From NCBI RefSeq assembly GCF_963678635.1, contig NC_087064.1, positions 11,888,819 through 11,952,818 of the forward strand: 64,000 bases of DNA. The letters are read 5' to 3'. Shown piece by piece: positions 1-11,200 of the stretch; the first letter of the stretch is position 1, and each line of letters opens with the position of its first letter. The position numbers were made by a program, and so were the translations under genes. The notes under the pieces were generated by a model. The model searched no databases. It was not told the DNA's origin and worked only from the letters and a program-made list of their open reading frames with translations. Source of the DNA: Symsagittifera roscoffensis. Taxonomy: Eukaryota > Xenacoelomorpha > Acoela > Convolutidae.

Positions 1-226
1 ACTCTTTTGATTACTTTCTTTTTTCTAATTGGTCGGCTTAAAAAATGGCAATCATGCAAATTTTTGAAATTCAAAGCGCTGTTATCTGATACATCTTTTC
101 TTCAAAGTTCAAAAGAAAGTTGAAGTTAAAAAGTTCAAATCTCTTCGACAGTTTTCCAACTGTTAGTGGCGGTGTTCACGAGTAATTGCAATTATACGTT
201 TTCTTAATATGCGTAATTGTTCCCAG
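1..226. other. Intron of NDUFV1, 3' part
   Basis: AT-rich intronic sequence ending in a TCCCAG acceptor at 221-226. No repeat or coding signal was recognised in it. The upstream exons of the gene lie outside the window. Confidence 0.8.
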
Positions 227-1230
227 GTACAACATGGCTGGACAAGACAATGGCCAGGTTCGTGAGCGGTAATGCGAAGCCACAGGAGATAGACATGTTG
301 TGGGAATTGACCAAGCAGATTGAGGGGCACACCATCTGTGCACTCGGAGATGCAGCCGCTTGGCCAGTACAGGTACATAGCTAAAGCACCGGCGTAATTA
401 CACAAGCGAATTTATTGTTGCTTAAATTCTTTTACTCAATCGCTTCAAGAAAATCACGTGACCTGCTTTGCGTTTTCTCAAGAAACTGTACTCTGGTTTA
501 GATAGAATTTTTTTCCAAGTTCATCGTTTTATAGCTTTAGTGACGTAAAAGTCCTTACTGACCATCTTTCTACGAAAAATTGTAGATATCAGTCAGGGGC
601 GGATCTAGGATGATTTTCTCGCGGGGGGGAGGCGGATTTTCAAAAAACTTTCGAAAATTGGACTTTTTTTAGGTCGACCAAATTGATTTTCGGAGCTCTC
701 CTAAAGCACTAAGAAGAAGCTGTTTTGGCCAAATTTTCTGCGCCGCAGGGAAATTTTTGAAGAAAGTTCAAAAAGCCGTTTTTGGGCACTTTTTGGAAAA
801 TTTTGACGCGCGCGCTCCCTCTCAAAGTTAGTATACATTGACGCCAAAGGCGCCTTAAGAAAAATTTTAGGGTCCGTCACCACAAATGGATTTCTTAAAA
901 AGTACCAAAGGGGACCCTTTGGGTCGGCAAGGAGTTCAATCCCTGAGGGGGGGGGGGCGTCCGCCCTTTCCCCCCCTAAATCCGCCCCTGATATCAGTTT
1001 CTGATTTAGTTCATGGGACCTAAAATTTTGTATACTTGATGTTACAAAGAAATAGTATGAATATCAAATTGATACATGGGAAATACTTCCCCTTGAGCTG
1101 ATAAAAACCTTATAGTTTTCTGGTTTAGGGACTGATTCGTCACTTCAGACCTGAGCTAGAGAGGCGCATGGCAGAATTTGAACAGGCGAAGGGCAAAAGC
1201 ACCAAACAGACAGCCGCAGCCTCCCACTGA
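227..1230 (+). CDS. NDUFV1: NADH:ubiquinone oxidoreductase core subunit V1 (complex I 51-kDa flavoprotein), last two exons
   Basis: Two exons, 227-372 and 1129-1230, joined across a GT-AG intron, give the C-terminal 81 residues; the 5' part is off the window. NDUFV1 sits at the matrix tip of mitochondrial complex I, binds NADH and FMN, and carries the 4Fe-4S cluster N3. The block [15 protein letters not shown] closes the first exon; by comparison with the family, its Cys (codon 337-339) is the last N3 ligand. The next exon continues [11 protein letters not shown] and ends after a short basic, Ala/Ser-rich tail, as in animal orthologs. The reading frame is intact and the intron is phase 0. The intron carries a hAT-type MITE (594-990). 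No canonical AATAAA was seen soon after the TGA. Product identity is very secure; that the gene is functional is inferred from the conserved frame and splice sites. Confidence 0.96.
594..990. mobile_element. Non-autonomous hAT-type MITE in the NDUFV1 intron
   Basis: A 397-bp element with terminal inverted repeats beginning CAGGGGCGGATCTAGG on the left and mirrored as ...AAATCCGCCCCTG on the right. It is flanked by a perfect 8-bp target duplication ATATCAGT (586-593 and 991-998). Inverted repeats starting CAG and an 8-bp duplication are the hAT superfamily hallmark. There is no transposase ORF. G- and C-runs lie just inside the termini. Related copies occur at 28243-28632 and as fragments at 13299, 26990, 27484, 37720 and 63020. 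Confidence 0.9.
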
Positions 1231-2205
1231 AGTGTACAAGAACCATAATGATGATGAATTGATTTGTATTGCACTGCATTGTACCATCGCTGGGCTACGA
1301 CTGACTGACTAACTTGAGCAGATAGTAGATGAAAAACAATCTTGTTCAAATGAATATAATTAGTTTAGATTAGACAACTATCTGTCTTTTGACCGAAGAG
1401 AACCTTAGATCGAGACATGGTTATTCATGTACATTTCTTCTTAAGTATTTCAGCTAAAATTTTAGTTATCTCATGGTACGAACAAATTGTTTTTGAAAAG
1501 CCTAAACTGAAGCTCCCTGAAGCTGAAATGTGTCATCAAACTCTTACGCAAATGGAAATAAAAATAGCGTCAAAAAACTTCGCTATATTCACAGACAATG
1601 TTGGTTTTATGACGCGACGTATATTTGGAGCTTGTGAAAAGCCATTGGTATTTTCTGAAAAGTGATTTGTTTGTGCTTTTTACAAAGCTAAACATGTAAG
1701 CGTTGAAGGTTTATTAGAGAAAAGTACGGTTCCATAATACCACTTTTAATCATGACATCATGCTTCTCTCGAAAGTCTGTCAAATGGCGCGCTGTAATTG
1801 GCGAATCTAATAAGGGTCCGAAAGTCTGAAGGTATTTATTTGCATATTAGTTTTTCTCAATCTAGAACTCAACGTTCAGCCAACCGTTTAAGCATAGACG
1901 TAGACAAAAGCCGAATACATTTTTCTGACAAATAGAAGAACTGCTTTTATTAAACAAGTTTTACAACTTTCAGATAATTTGGTACGAGGAATTATGATTG
2001 ACTAGTAACCAAGCTCTGTTTAACTCGTTCGCATCTACTACGTGTCCGAATTTTGAAGCCAACAACTAGAGACGGAGTGCTGCAAAGGTCACCTTACGGG
2101 ATCAAATTAACGTCTGTAAATTAATGGATAAAATGAAAAAGGCTTGTCAGACTGTATGTGAGAATAGATTGCTCGTTGCCGGTTGCCTGGACTTTTTGTC
2201 TGGTA
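1231..2205. other. Intergenic spacer NDUFV1-RNF34
   Basis: The 975 bp between the NDUFV1 stop and the RNF34-like ATG must hold the NDUFV1 3' UTR and the RNF34-like promoter and 5' UTR. The open frame at 1417-1665 has no recognisable protein features. No clear polyadenylation signal or TATA box was identified. Confidence 0.6.
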
Positions 2206-5200
2206 ATGGGCTCCGGTGCTAGCAGAAGTCCGAAGGGAAACCAGAACCGTCACAGTAATAATCAAACAGTACCTACATCTAACTACAGTGGTCTGCCTAA
2301 CGACTATCCACGACAAAGGTTGGTCAGATTGTTTGTATTAACAGAACCTTTAGTGGTCAACATAATCTAGAACTAAAATACTCTTTTGCCTGCAACTTCT
2401 CACAAATTTAATAAGTTCAAATTATTTGAGAGTAATGACCGTAGTGAGTACTCTTATAAAAGTCATTATGACTCGGTTTTTGTTTTCAGAGAAAGTCTTT
2501 AAATTTGTCCAGGCTCAAGTTCACTTTTTTGCGGTTTGGATTTTGTTTTTAAGTTCAATTTGTTTCCTTTTTCTCAAAAAGCAAACTCCACTATTGAACA
2601 GCAAAAGTGTAAAGGTCTCGAAAAACATGATCGACTTCTAGTTTCAAAGTTGGATTTAGTTTTCAGATTTTCCAGCGAAAATAGTTTTCTTTTGATCCAG
2701 TTTTCTCAAATTGGTTAATTTACGAAGTGCCAATCATACTGTGCCAATACATGCCCTTAAAGTTTTCAAGAAACTCAAAATGCTTTAAGGGCATCTATTT
2801 AATTTCTTTGAACTTCGAAAGAAAAAAAATTGGTATTTTATCTGTTCAATTGCGTTCATTGGCTCTTTTCCAATTGTCTATTGGCCATGTTTTCCATTTA
2901 TCTGCCAAGCTTCTTTTGGCTTAATTGCACCTTTTTTTCTGTTTAAGTAGATGAGAGTTATCAGAGTATGTGTTTGAGGTGCAGAGCCCTTGAAATGTTT
3001 CTTGAAGGTAAACGTTTCCAATGCTTAGAATCGTCTGCAATTTGTGTTTTCCCCGTCAAAGCAGTTTTATGCGCCGCGTCTGTCATTTTACATTTTACTT
3101 GCCCATGTTGTGATGCTAGATTTTGAATCCTCTGCTGTTGATTGCGCGTTTGTATAGAGCTCAATAAATCACTCGTTGTTTTGGAGATTAAGATTTTCTT
3201 CAGTTTTTGCGGACCCAGCAAGGCGCTTGTGAATATTGAGAGCTTGTGTAAAAAAGTTGCTCAATCTTCTTGGTTATTTCAGCCCAATTGTTCCGACTAT
3301 TGAAAATCGACAATTTCTACTTTTTCTTATTGCACTTAATAGAGCTGCTTTTTTCGTGTTCTTGCTAGTGTTTGCGAAGCACAGCTTTGCCTTTGTGATG
3401 ATATTTCTAATAATAGGTGGTCAAAGTTCAATTAAAGTTCTTCTCACAAATTTAATAAGTTCAAATTATTTGAGAGTAATGACCGTAGTGAGTACTCTTA
3501 TAAAAGTCATTATGACTCGGTTTTTGTTTTCAGAGAAAGTCTTTAAATTTGTCCAGGCTCAAGTTCACTTTTTTGCGGTTTGGATTTTGTTTTTAAGTTC
3601 AATTTGTTTCCTTTTTCTCAAAAAGCAAACTCCACTATTGAACAGCAAAAGTGTAAAGGTCTCGAAAAACATGATCGACTTCTAGTTTCAAAGTTGGATT
3701 TAGTTTTCAGATTTTCCAGCGAAAATAGTTTTCTTTTGATCCAGTTTTCTCAAATTGGTTAATTTACGAAGTGCCAATCATACTGTGCCAATACATGCCC
3801 TTAAAGTTTTCAAGAAACTCAAAATGCTTTAAGGGCATCTATTTAATTTCTTTGAACTTCGAAAGAAAAAAAATTGGTATTTTATCTGTTCAATTGCGTT
3901 CATTGGCTCTTTTCCAATTGTCTATTGGCCATGTTTTCCATTTATCTGCCAAGCTTCTTTTGGCTTAATTGCACCTTTTTTTCTGTTTAAGTAGATGAGA
4001 GTTATCAGAGTATGTGTTTGAGGTGCAGAGCCCTTGAAATGTTTCTTGAAGGTAAACGTTTCCAATGCTTAGAATCGTCTGCAATTTGTGTTTTCCCCGT
4101 CAAAGCAGTTTTATGCGCCGCGTCTGTCATTTTACATTTTACTTGCCCATGTTGTGATGCTAGATTTTGAATCCTCTGCTGTTGATTGCGCGTTTGTATA
4201 GAGCTCAATAAATCACTCGTTGTTTTGGAGATTAAGATTTTCTTCAGTTTTTGCGGACCCAGCAAGGCGCTTGTGAATATTGAGAGCTTGTGTAAAAAAG
4301 TTGCTCAATCTTCTTGGTTATTTCAGCCCAATTGTTCCGACTATTGAAAATCGACAATTTCTACTTTTTCTTATTGCACTTAATAGAGCTGCTTTTTTCG
4401 TGTTCTTGCTAGTGTTTGCGAAGCACAGCTTTGCCTTTGTGATGATATTTCTAATAATAGGTGGTCAAAGCATGTTTTTGGTGTTTTGCGAATAGTTTGA
4501 AAAATATTTTTGAGACCTTGAAATTAAAATTAAGTTGTGTTCGGGCGTATTTGTGTTATTTTAAGAGTCAATAATTTCTGTGAAAACTTCAATACGTGGT
4601 GTTGATTTTTTTGCTTGCTCTCAAATTTGACTTTTGCTATTTTTCTTAATGTTCAGTTCATTCACATTGTTTAAAGGAAGGCAAACTTCACTATCGAACA
4701 GCAAAAGTATAAAATTTACGAAAGTGTTGCGATATCCTAGCGAAATAAAAATGTATGCTGATCTAATTTTGTCCAAATGTCCAAAAGCTTTTAACTTGAT
4801 ATTTATCTGCGAAAGTGGATTTTAATTATCAGATTAACCAGAGGAATAAGCACTTTTGAAGCACGTTTTTCAAAATGGGTAATTTTTTATCAATAAAGTG
4901 TAAACCATATTTGGTTTTAGAAACTGCAAGTACTTTAAAGTCACATATTTTTTGTTTTTCAAAAAACAAGTCAGTTTTTTCTTTCTGTTTCCTTGCTTTC
5001 ATAAACTCTTCCCACTGTCTATTGGCTAAGTTTTTAAACGATAGAATCAGTAAGTAAACTAAGTTAGGATTGAGTGCTTTAAGATAATAAATATGTTTTG
5101 TCATATTTCAGTACGACTTACTTTTTACAAACCGAAGTTTCGTTAGACGCAAGGCCCTTGCTACTATTTGCAAATTTATTGCGGTAAATTAACAGAGCTG

Positions 5201-8200
5201 TATCTGTTCAAATGAAACTTAAATTGTTTACTGATTAAAGCGTGGTTGTTAAACCAGAAGTTTCGATCCTTTCAAGGTTTGAGTTCGAATCTAGTCGAAA
5301 TTAAAGATCACGATTGTTTCCACTTTTTCGTTTGTTTGCGCAAATAGTAGCTTCGACGCTACTCAAATTCAAACAAAGTTTGTCGTTTTTTTCTATAATG
5401 TAAAGTTACAGTTTTTAATCACCTGTTGGCTTAGTTCAGAACGCAACCGCCCAGATTTTTACATGCGTAGATCAGAGCGTGATCAGATTCATCATTGGCT
5501 CGAAGCTGAAGACGCAAGCGTTCATGAACAAAACAAGTATCTTTGATTTTCAAATGGAGTGATAGAAATGAACTCAAATTTGATTATGACGATGATCAAC
5601 GCTCAGTGCATTTTCTACATTAAGCACCTGATCTTTAATGTCAGCTATTAAATTCAGTTATCAAGTCGGTCGATTTGATGTTAGGTCGAACAACCCGTCG
5701 CATCCGAGTCACATATCATCCTCCTCAGGAGGAATACTTCTGACCAATCACAGTCGGAGCAGGGGCGGGGCAGGAGTGGGAAGCAACAGTAGCACCAGCA
5801 ACAGTTCCTCAGCCGATATGCCCTGCGCATCCTGCTCTTCACAGTTTAACCTACTCAGCAGAAAGGTATGCCTGAAATCAATAGCATTTTGCTACTAATT
5901 GCTCTTTTGTCATACAAGAAATACAACTCACGGAGTCGACAAGACACTTATTAACGCGATAATCCAAAAATGCCCGGTCTATATAATAGAAAGGCAAAGT
6001 TTAAACTCAGTTGTACTTGATTATCGGATCCAACTGATCTTCCCTGTAATGTAAAAAAGTGGAGTGATTGTCACTCATATATAGGTCTTGTTTTTTTTTC
6101 AGTAAAGTTTGTTCACGCTCAAATTTGATTGATTCGGCCATTTGAAAAATGGGGAGGAACTTTGTATTCGGTGTTTTAGTTCTTTTTATTTTCCTCGCAA
6201 AATCAGCTGCCACAACAAATCTACGGAGAGAGGTGAGTGATATATGATTTTAAAGCCCTTTCAGTCGTGATTTGAATGATATTCAAAATTTTTCGAACAA
6301 CTTTCTCAGTGTCGAGAAAAACCGGTTTGAAATTTTTCGTCTAAATTCGAGCGAGTAAAGCGAGGGAGCATGCTTATTTATACTTAAACTAGGCAGTTTA
6401 AAACATCTTATTTATGCTTTTTTTAATTTTTACCCGAAAAAAATAGTTTTAAGAGATTTTTAATTCCATTTTGGGAATCAGAAAATTCAAAAAATTTCTG
6501 CTAATTTTATTTTGTTGTGAGTTTTATTTTTTTTTGCATATTTTGTTTTTCTAGTCATTTTTCTTCAAAATCTGTTGTCCTGTTTGCCTATATTGTTATG
6601 ACTGTCGAATATGCCTACATCATAGTTTTTATGTCAGATCCTTTTATCACACCAAGCAGAAAAACTGCACTGATTAGAAAAAAAAGTTCTTGTAAATTTT
6701 TTAAAAAACTAGTCGGAACTTTTTGTGCTCCTTGCACAGTAACCGGCTATACTTGTTTTTTTTTTGCGGTTTGACTTCTAAGCTTAATTCATCTTTTTGT
6801 TGTTCAAAGCAAGGCAAATGCCAATATTGATCTGCCGAATTCCCGTCGGAATTAAAAAAAATTATCCATTGATCCATTTTTCTCATATTGGGTTATTTTA
6901 TCCAAAATAGTGTCAATCATAAATTCCAAACAAGTTTTTTGGCCAAATATAGTTTTTTGAATTTCGAAAGTTTCAGTATTAATTCAATTTTTTTTCTGCT
7001 TCCTTGTGTTCGTTAAATCTTTTCAATGATATGTTTAGTTTTCCCAGCGAAAAGAAGGAGTTTGCTTAAGTTTTCTGTAAATGAATTATTTTTGTGAAAT
7101 ATGTATCGCTCGCAATCAATGTTCTCTCATTTTTTACTTGTCACTTTTCCAATTGTTTTTAGGTTTGTTTTTTCAAACTTTTCTTCTTTTAACGAATTTT
7201 GCTGCTTATCGTTCTGAACATTCTAGGTGTTGGAAGCTATGATTTGGATTTAACAAAGTTGTTGATTTTGAAGAAGTTATATCAGTGTTGAGAAAAAATT
7301 GGTCTGAATGGCTCCGATTATCAGAAGAACAAATTTTTCGAAATTTGATTGCACTGAACTCAATTTTGTTGACTTGTAATTTAATTGTTCACACTAGCGA
7401 AATTAAGTGAGCGTGAGTGTTTTACTACGACTATTCTTTTTTTCTAACCTAATTTGCAAATATTGGTGCCAATTTTGGGGCACTCTTACCGCTTTTTGAT
7501 AGTTTTTGCTTTGAAATTTGAATAGTAATAAAGTAACTTATTTGATACATTTTAAATTCATTAACTGAATTGAAAAAAGCTATTTGTTTCAAACAACATA
7601 ACAATAATGAAAACTCGATTTCAGAAATTTTTGTAACTCAATATATCTTGCAATTTTTTAAAATTCTATATTTATACAATGTGGCGTTATGCTTTCCAAT
7701 CTATCTATACTACATTTAAATGCTAGTGACAGCTATCTCCCATTTTTAAGCTTGATAATTTTGCATGTTTAACGAAAGAATTTTTTCATGTTTAAGCTAT
7801 ATCATATATTGTAATGCTTAAGAAAATTTTTCAATCAGTTTTCCGCAAGGTCATTAATTTTTCAGTAATTTTTTTCGAGGCCAAATGAAGTCTGTCTCTC
7901 TGTCTGAAAACCTGCTTTTTTAATTAATTTGATAATGTGTGTCTACCAGTCTCCTAATTTTTAATTTGGTTTCGACGATTTAGTTCAAAGTAATGTTACT
8001 GTCAAACGGTTGCCTCCAATCTCTCTGTATCTTTATCTGGATTTTCTATCTTTTCTATTTTTCTATTTTTTTTGTATATTTTTTCTTCTATCTTTTTTTT
8101 GCATCTTTTTCTACCTTTTTTTTCTATCTTTTTTTATATTTTCTATATTTTTTCTATCTTTCCTTACCCTGTAGTTGGGTGCTGTCAGGGTACTCTCAAA

Positions 8201-11200
8201 CTTGCTGTCTACTTTCAAAAAACTTAAAATTAATTTTTTTCTTCAAAGTTTGAAATTCCCAACCCTGTTGTTGTCAGGGTACTCTCAGAGTTGCGAATCG
8301 TGCCTCCAAATATGACTCCCCAATTCCTTAAATTTTTTGAGATATGACGTTTTTTTTGTGATTTTTTTCGAAAAATTTTCAGTAAACCCAAACAATTTTT
8401 TTAAATTTTTTTCTTCAAAATTTGAAATTCCCAACCCTGTAGTTGGGGGCTGTCAGAGTATTCTCAGGATTTGCGAATCTTGCCTCCAAATATGACTACT
8501 CAATTCCTGGTAGTTTTTGAGAAATGACTTTTTTGTGATTTTTTGCAAAAAAGTTTTCAGAAAAACAAAGTTTTTTCCTTCAAAAATTGAAATTTCCAAC
8601 CCTTTAGTGGGGGCTGTCAGAGTACTCATAGGGGTTGCGAATCTTGCCTCCAAACATGGCTGCTCAAATTCTGGCAGTTTTCGAGATATGAGGATTTTTT
8701 AAATGATTTTTCAATTAACTTAGGTTTCGAAAAATTCTCAAAATTTAAATATCCCAACCCTGTAATTGGATGCTGCCAGGGTACTCCCAGGAGTTGTAAA
8801 TCTTGCCTGCAAATATGGCTGCTCAGGTTTTTCTACTTTTGGAGACTTGATTTTTTCGAGATCTGGTTTCCAATGTGGTTGTGGTCCAATGTGTGCAGTT
8901 TTTCATGAGTTTTCAAAAATTCGAAGCACCGTAGGTGCGTTACATGCTAGTTTTGATTACATGCATAATTAGTGTAGATGCCGTCAGATTGCTATACTAT
9001 TACTCGCAAAGTTGCGTCTGTTTTTATTTGGTGTCACTTTTACTGCATCGCATTGGCAATTTGTTAGCATATGTAAAATTCAGTGAGACAACCTTTTCAT
9101 TTTTTGAAGTCCAAGTCAGAGCTGAAAGGGCTTCATTAGAATACCACTGGTGAAACCCTTTATTTTTTTCGTTGAGTTAGCCAAACTGCGTGAAGTGCAC
9201 GGAACAGTATTGAGGATGTTATATTGGTCTATATGGGGGAGGATGTTACTTAATCCCAGTTTTTTTTCTATAATCATCCTTTAACCTGATTCTTTCAACA
9301 AGATGATTGAATATGGCATCCTTTCCAAATATCAGTTATTTTTTCTCAAAAAAAGCCATTGATTTAGGTTAAACAAATGCAATAAAGAATGTTAATTTTT
9401 TTTTAATTGTATGTTAATTTTTTTTGACATGTATATTTTTTAATTGAAGAAGAATGAATTTTAAAAGCAGGCCTTTAATCAATTTGTCTCACTGATTTGA
9501 AAACCGAGTTTTCTTTGACAAATTTTCGCTCGTAACACAAATTTTTAGAATTTATCTTTGAAATCCGAATCATCGCTTTTTTTCTTATGATACCAGGCTT
9601 AATTCCTATCGAGCTTTCTCTGAGGTAGTTAAAATTGCGACCAGGGTACAATTGTTTTTTTTTTCATAAATAATTTTGTTCACAGGATCTCAAATTTCAG
9701 AAGATCTCCCTTTTCACCCATGTTGCACTCTTAGCAGCTCTAGTTCTTGGTCTAGAGTTTCTGTGTTTATACTCAATGAGTTACTTGGGCTACAGCTGAA
9801 AAAATGTTCAGATGAAAATTTATTTTTTGTAGGCTTAATTGACTTCGTCCAAATGCTTGCCGTCCTATTTGCGGGGTGCTTGTGGTAAAATTTTATTCAA
9901 CTTTTTTTTTTTTTTCAATTCATTTTTGAGGAATGGAACTAGATTTTACGATTTTCTTGTTTTAATTTGTTCACTTGGTTTTCGATGTATTTTTAGTTCT
10001 GAGAGTGTGTGCAGTCAGCTGAAAGCAATGTAGACTCATAATCTTTTTGAGCAATTTAGTTTTGAATTCATTCAAGATGATGGCACAGCGTATTATTTAA
10101 ATGTCCAAAAATTTCCAATTTTTTTATTTTCTGTAAAGTTTTGTTTGGCAGATTTGACTTGACTGTTTATTCTACTATGGTATTTTTTGAATTCAATCAA
10201 CCATCTGGCGCCGAGGTAACGCAATCACTTGAGGCGGCAACGACATCTGGTTCGAATCTGCCCGGGCATGTTTATTTTTTGGTACCAGACTTGTCAAAAA
10301 ACATAAACAAATTCCACTATTGTGAACAAAGTTGTTTCTCCAGTAAACAACTTTGTTCAAGATTGGCAGATGTTTCAGCTTGCTTCATATTAAATTCAAA
10401 ATTAATCAGCCACCCAGCGCAATTGGGTTAAAGTTCACATACCTGCTTAAGACGAGAACGGCTTTTTTGTCAGTTAGTTCCCGTTGACCATTTTTTTATT
10501 TTAAGCTTTTCTGTAGGTTGCTGTAGTACTCTTTCGTGAGACGACAAAGCCGGGTGCTCTATTCGAGTCGGGACCTGTTTTTTTTCAAAGTGATAATTTT
10601 TGTCTATTTTAGATTACTGTCTATTTGCTTATTTTTGTCGGCTTAGTTTCCGCGGAAAGACTTTTTTTGAAAGTATGGCTTTTTTGTAGCATTCCGAAAG
10701 CTTTTTGTAATGTTTCTAATGGTGCAGGTAATATTCTCTCGGATATTTTGGGCTTTTAGGCAATTTTAGTTTAAATTTTAGACCAAAACCATTTTTTGAA
10801 GGTTCTTTCAATTTTTGATTTTTTTATTTGATTTTAATCATAGTCATTCATTGTTGTACCGCAAGTGGTGCGAAGCTGAGCTTAGCTTCTCTGTGAAGTA
10901 GTGGGAGAATAACGGAAAATGCAGAAGACAATGGGCGATGGAAAAAGCGTTGTTTCCACACTGGAAGGGTTTTAATGGTATCTTGCGCTGTTAAGAGTCT
11001 TGTGCTATTGGATTGCTCCGGCTACGTTGTAGTAGTCAGTGCTTGAAAGGAGCTCTCTACCGCTCCTCTACGTGCTACGTGAGCTGAACGTGTGCGGCTG
11101 CATTAAGGGGATAAATCCAGAGACAGGATATCTAGATATTTCGGTATGCCAGCGACAGTCAAGAAAGTGATGCACTTTATTTACTACTTGACTACAGGTT

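Noticed and set aside
3236-3685. 149-codon ORF across the tandem duplication
   Set aside because: It is made of repeat-family sequence, is split differently in the second copy, and is hydrophobic only because the DNA is T-rich.
5221-5300. Possible tRNA gene (B box GAGTTCGAATCT)
   Set aside because: No acceptable A box at the right distance and the acceptor ends do not pair.
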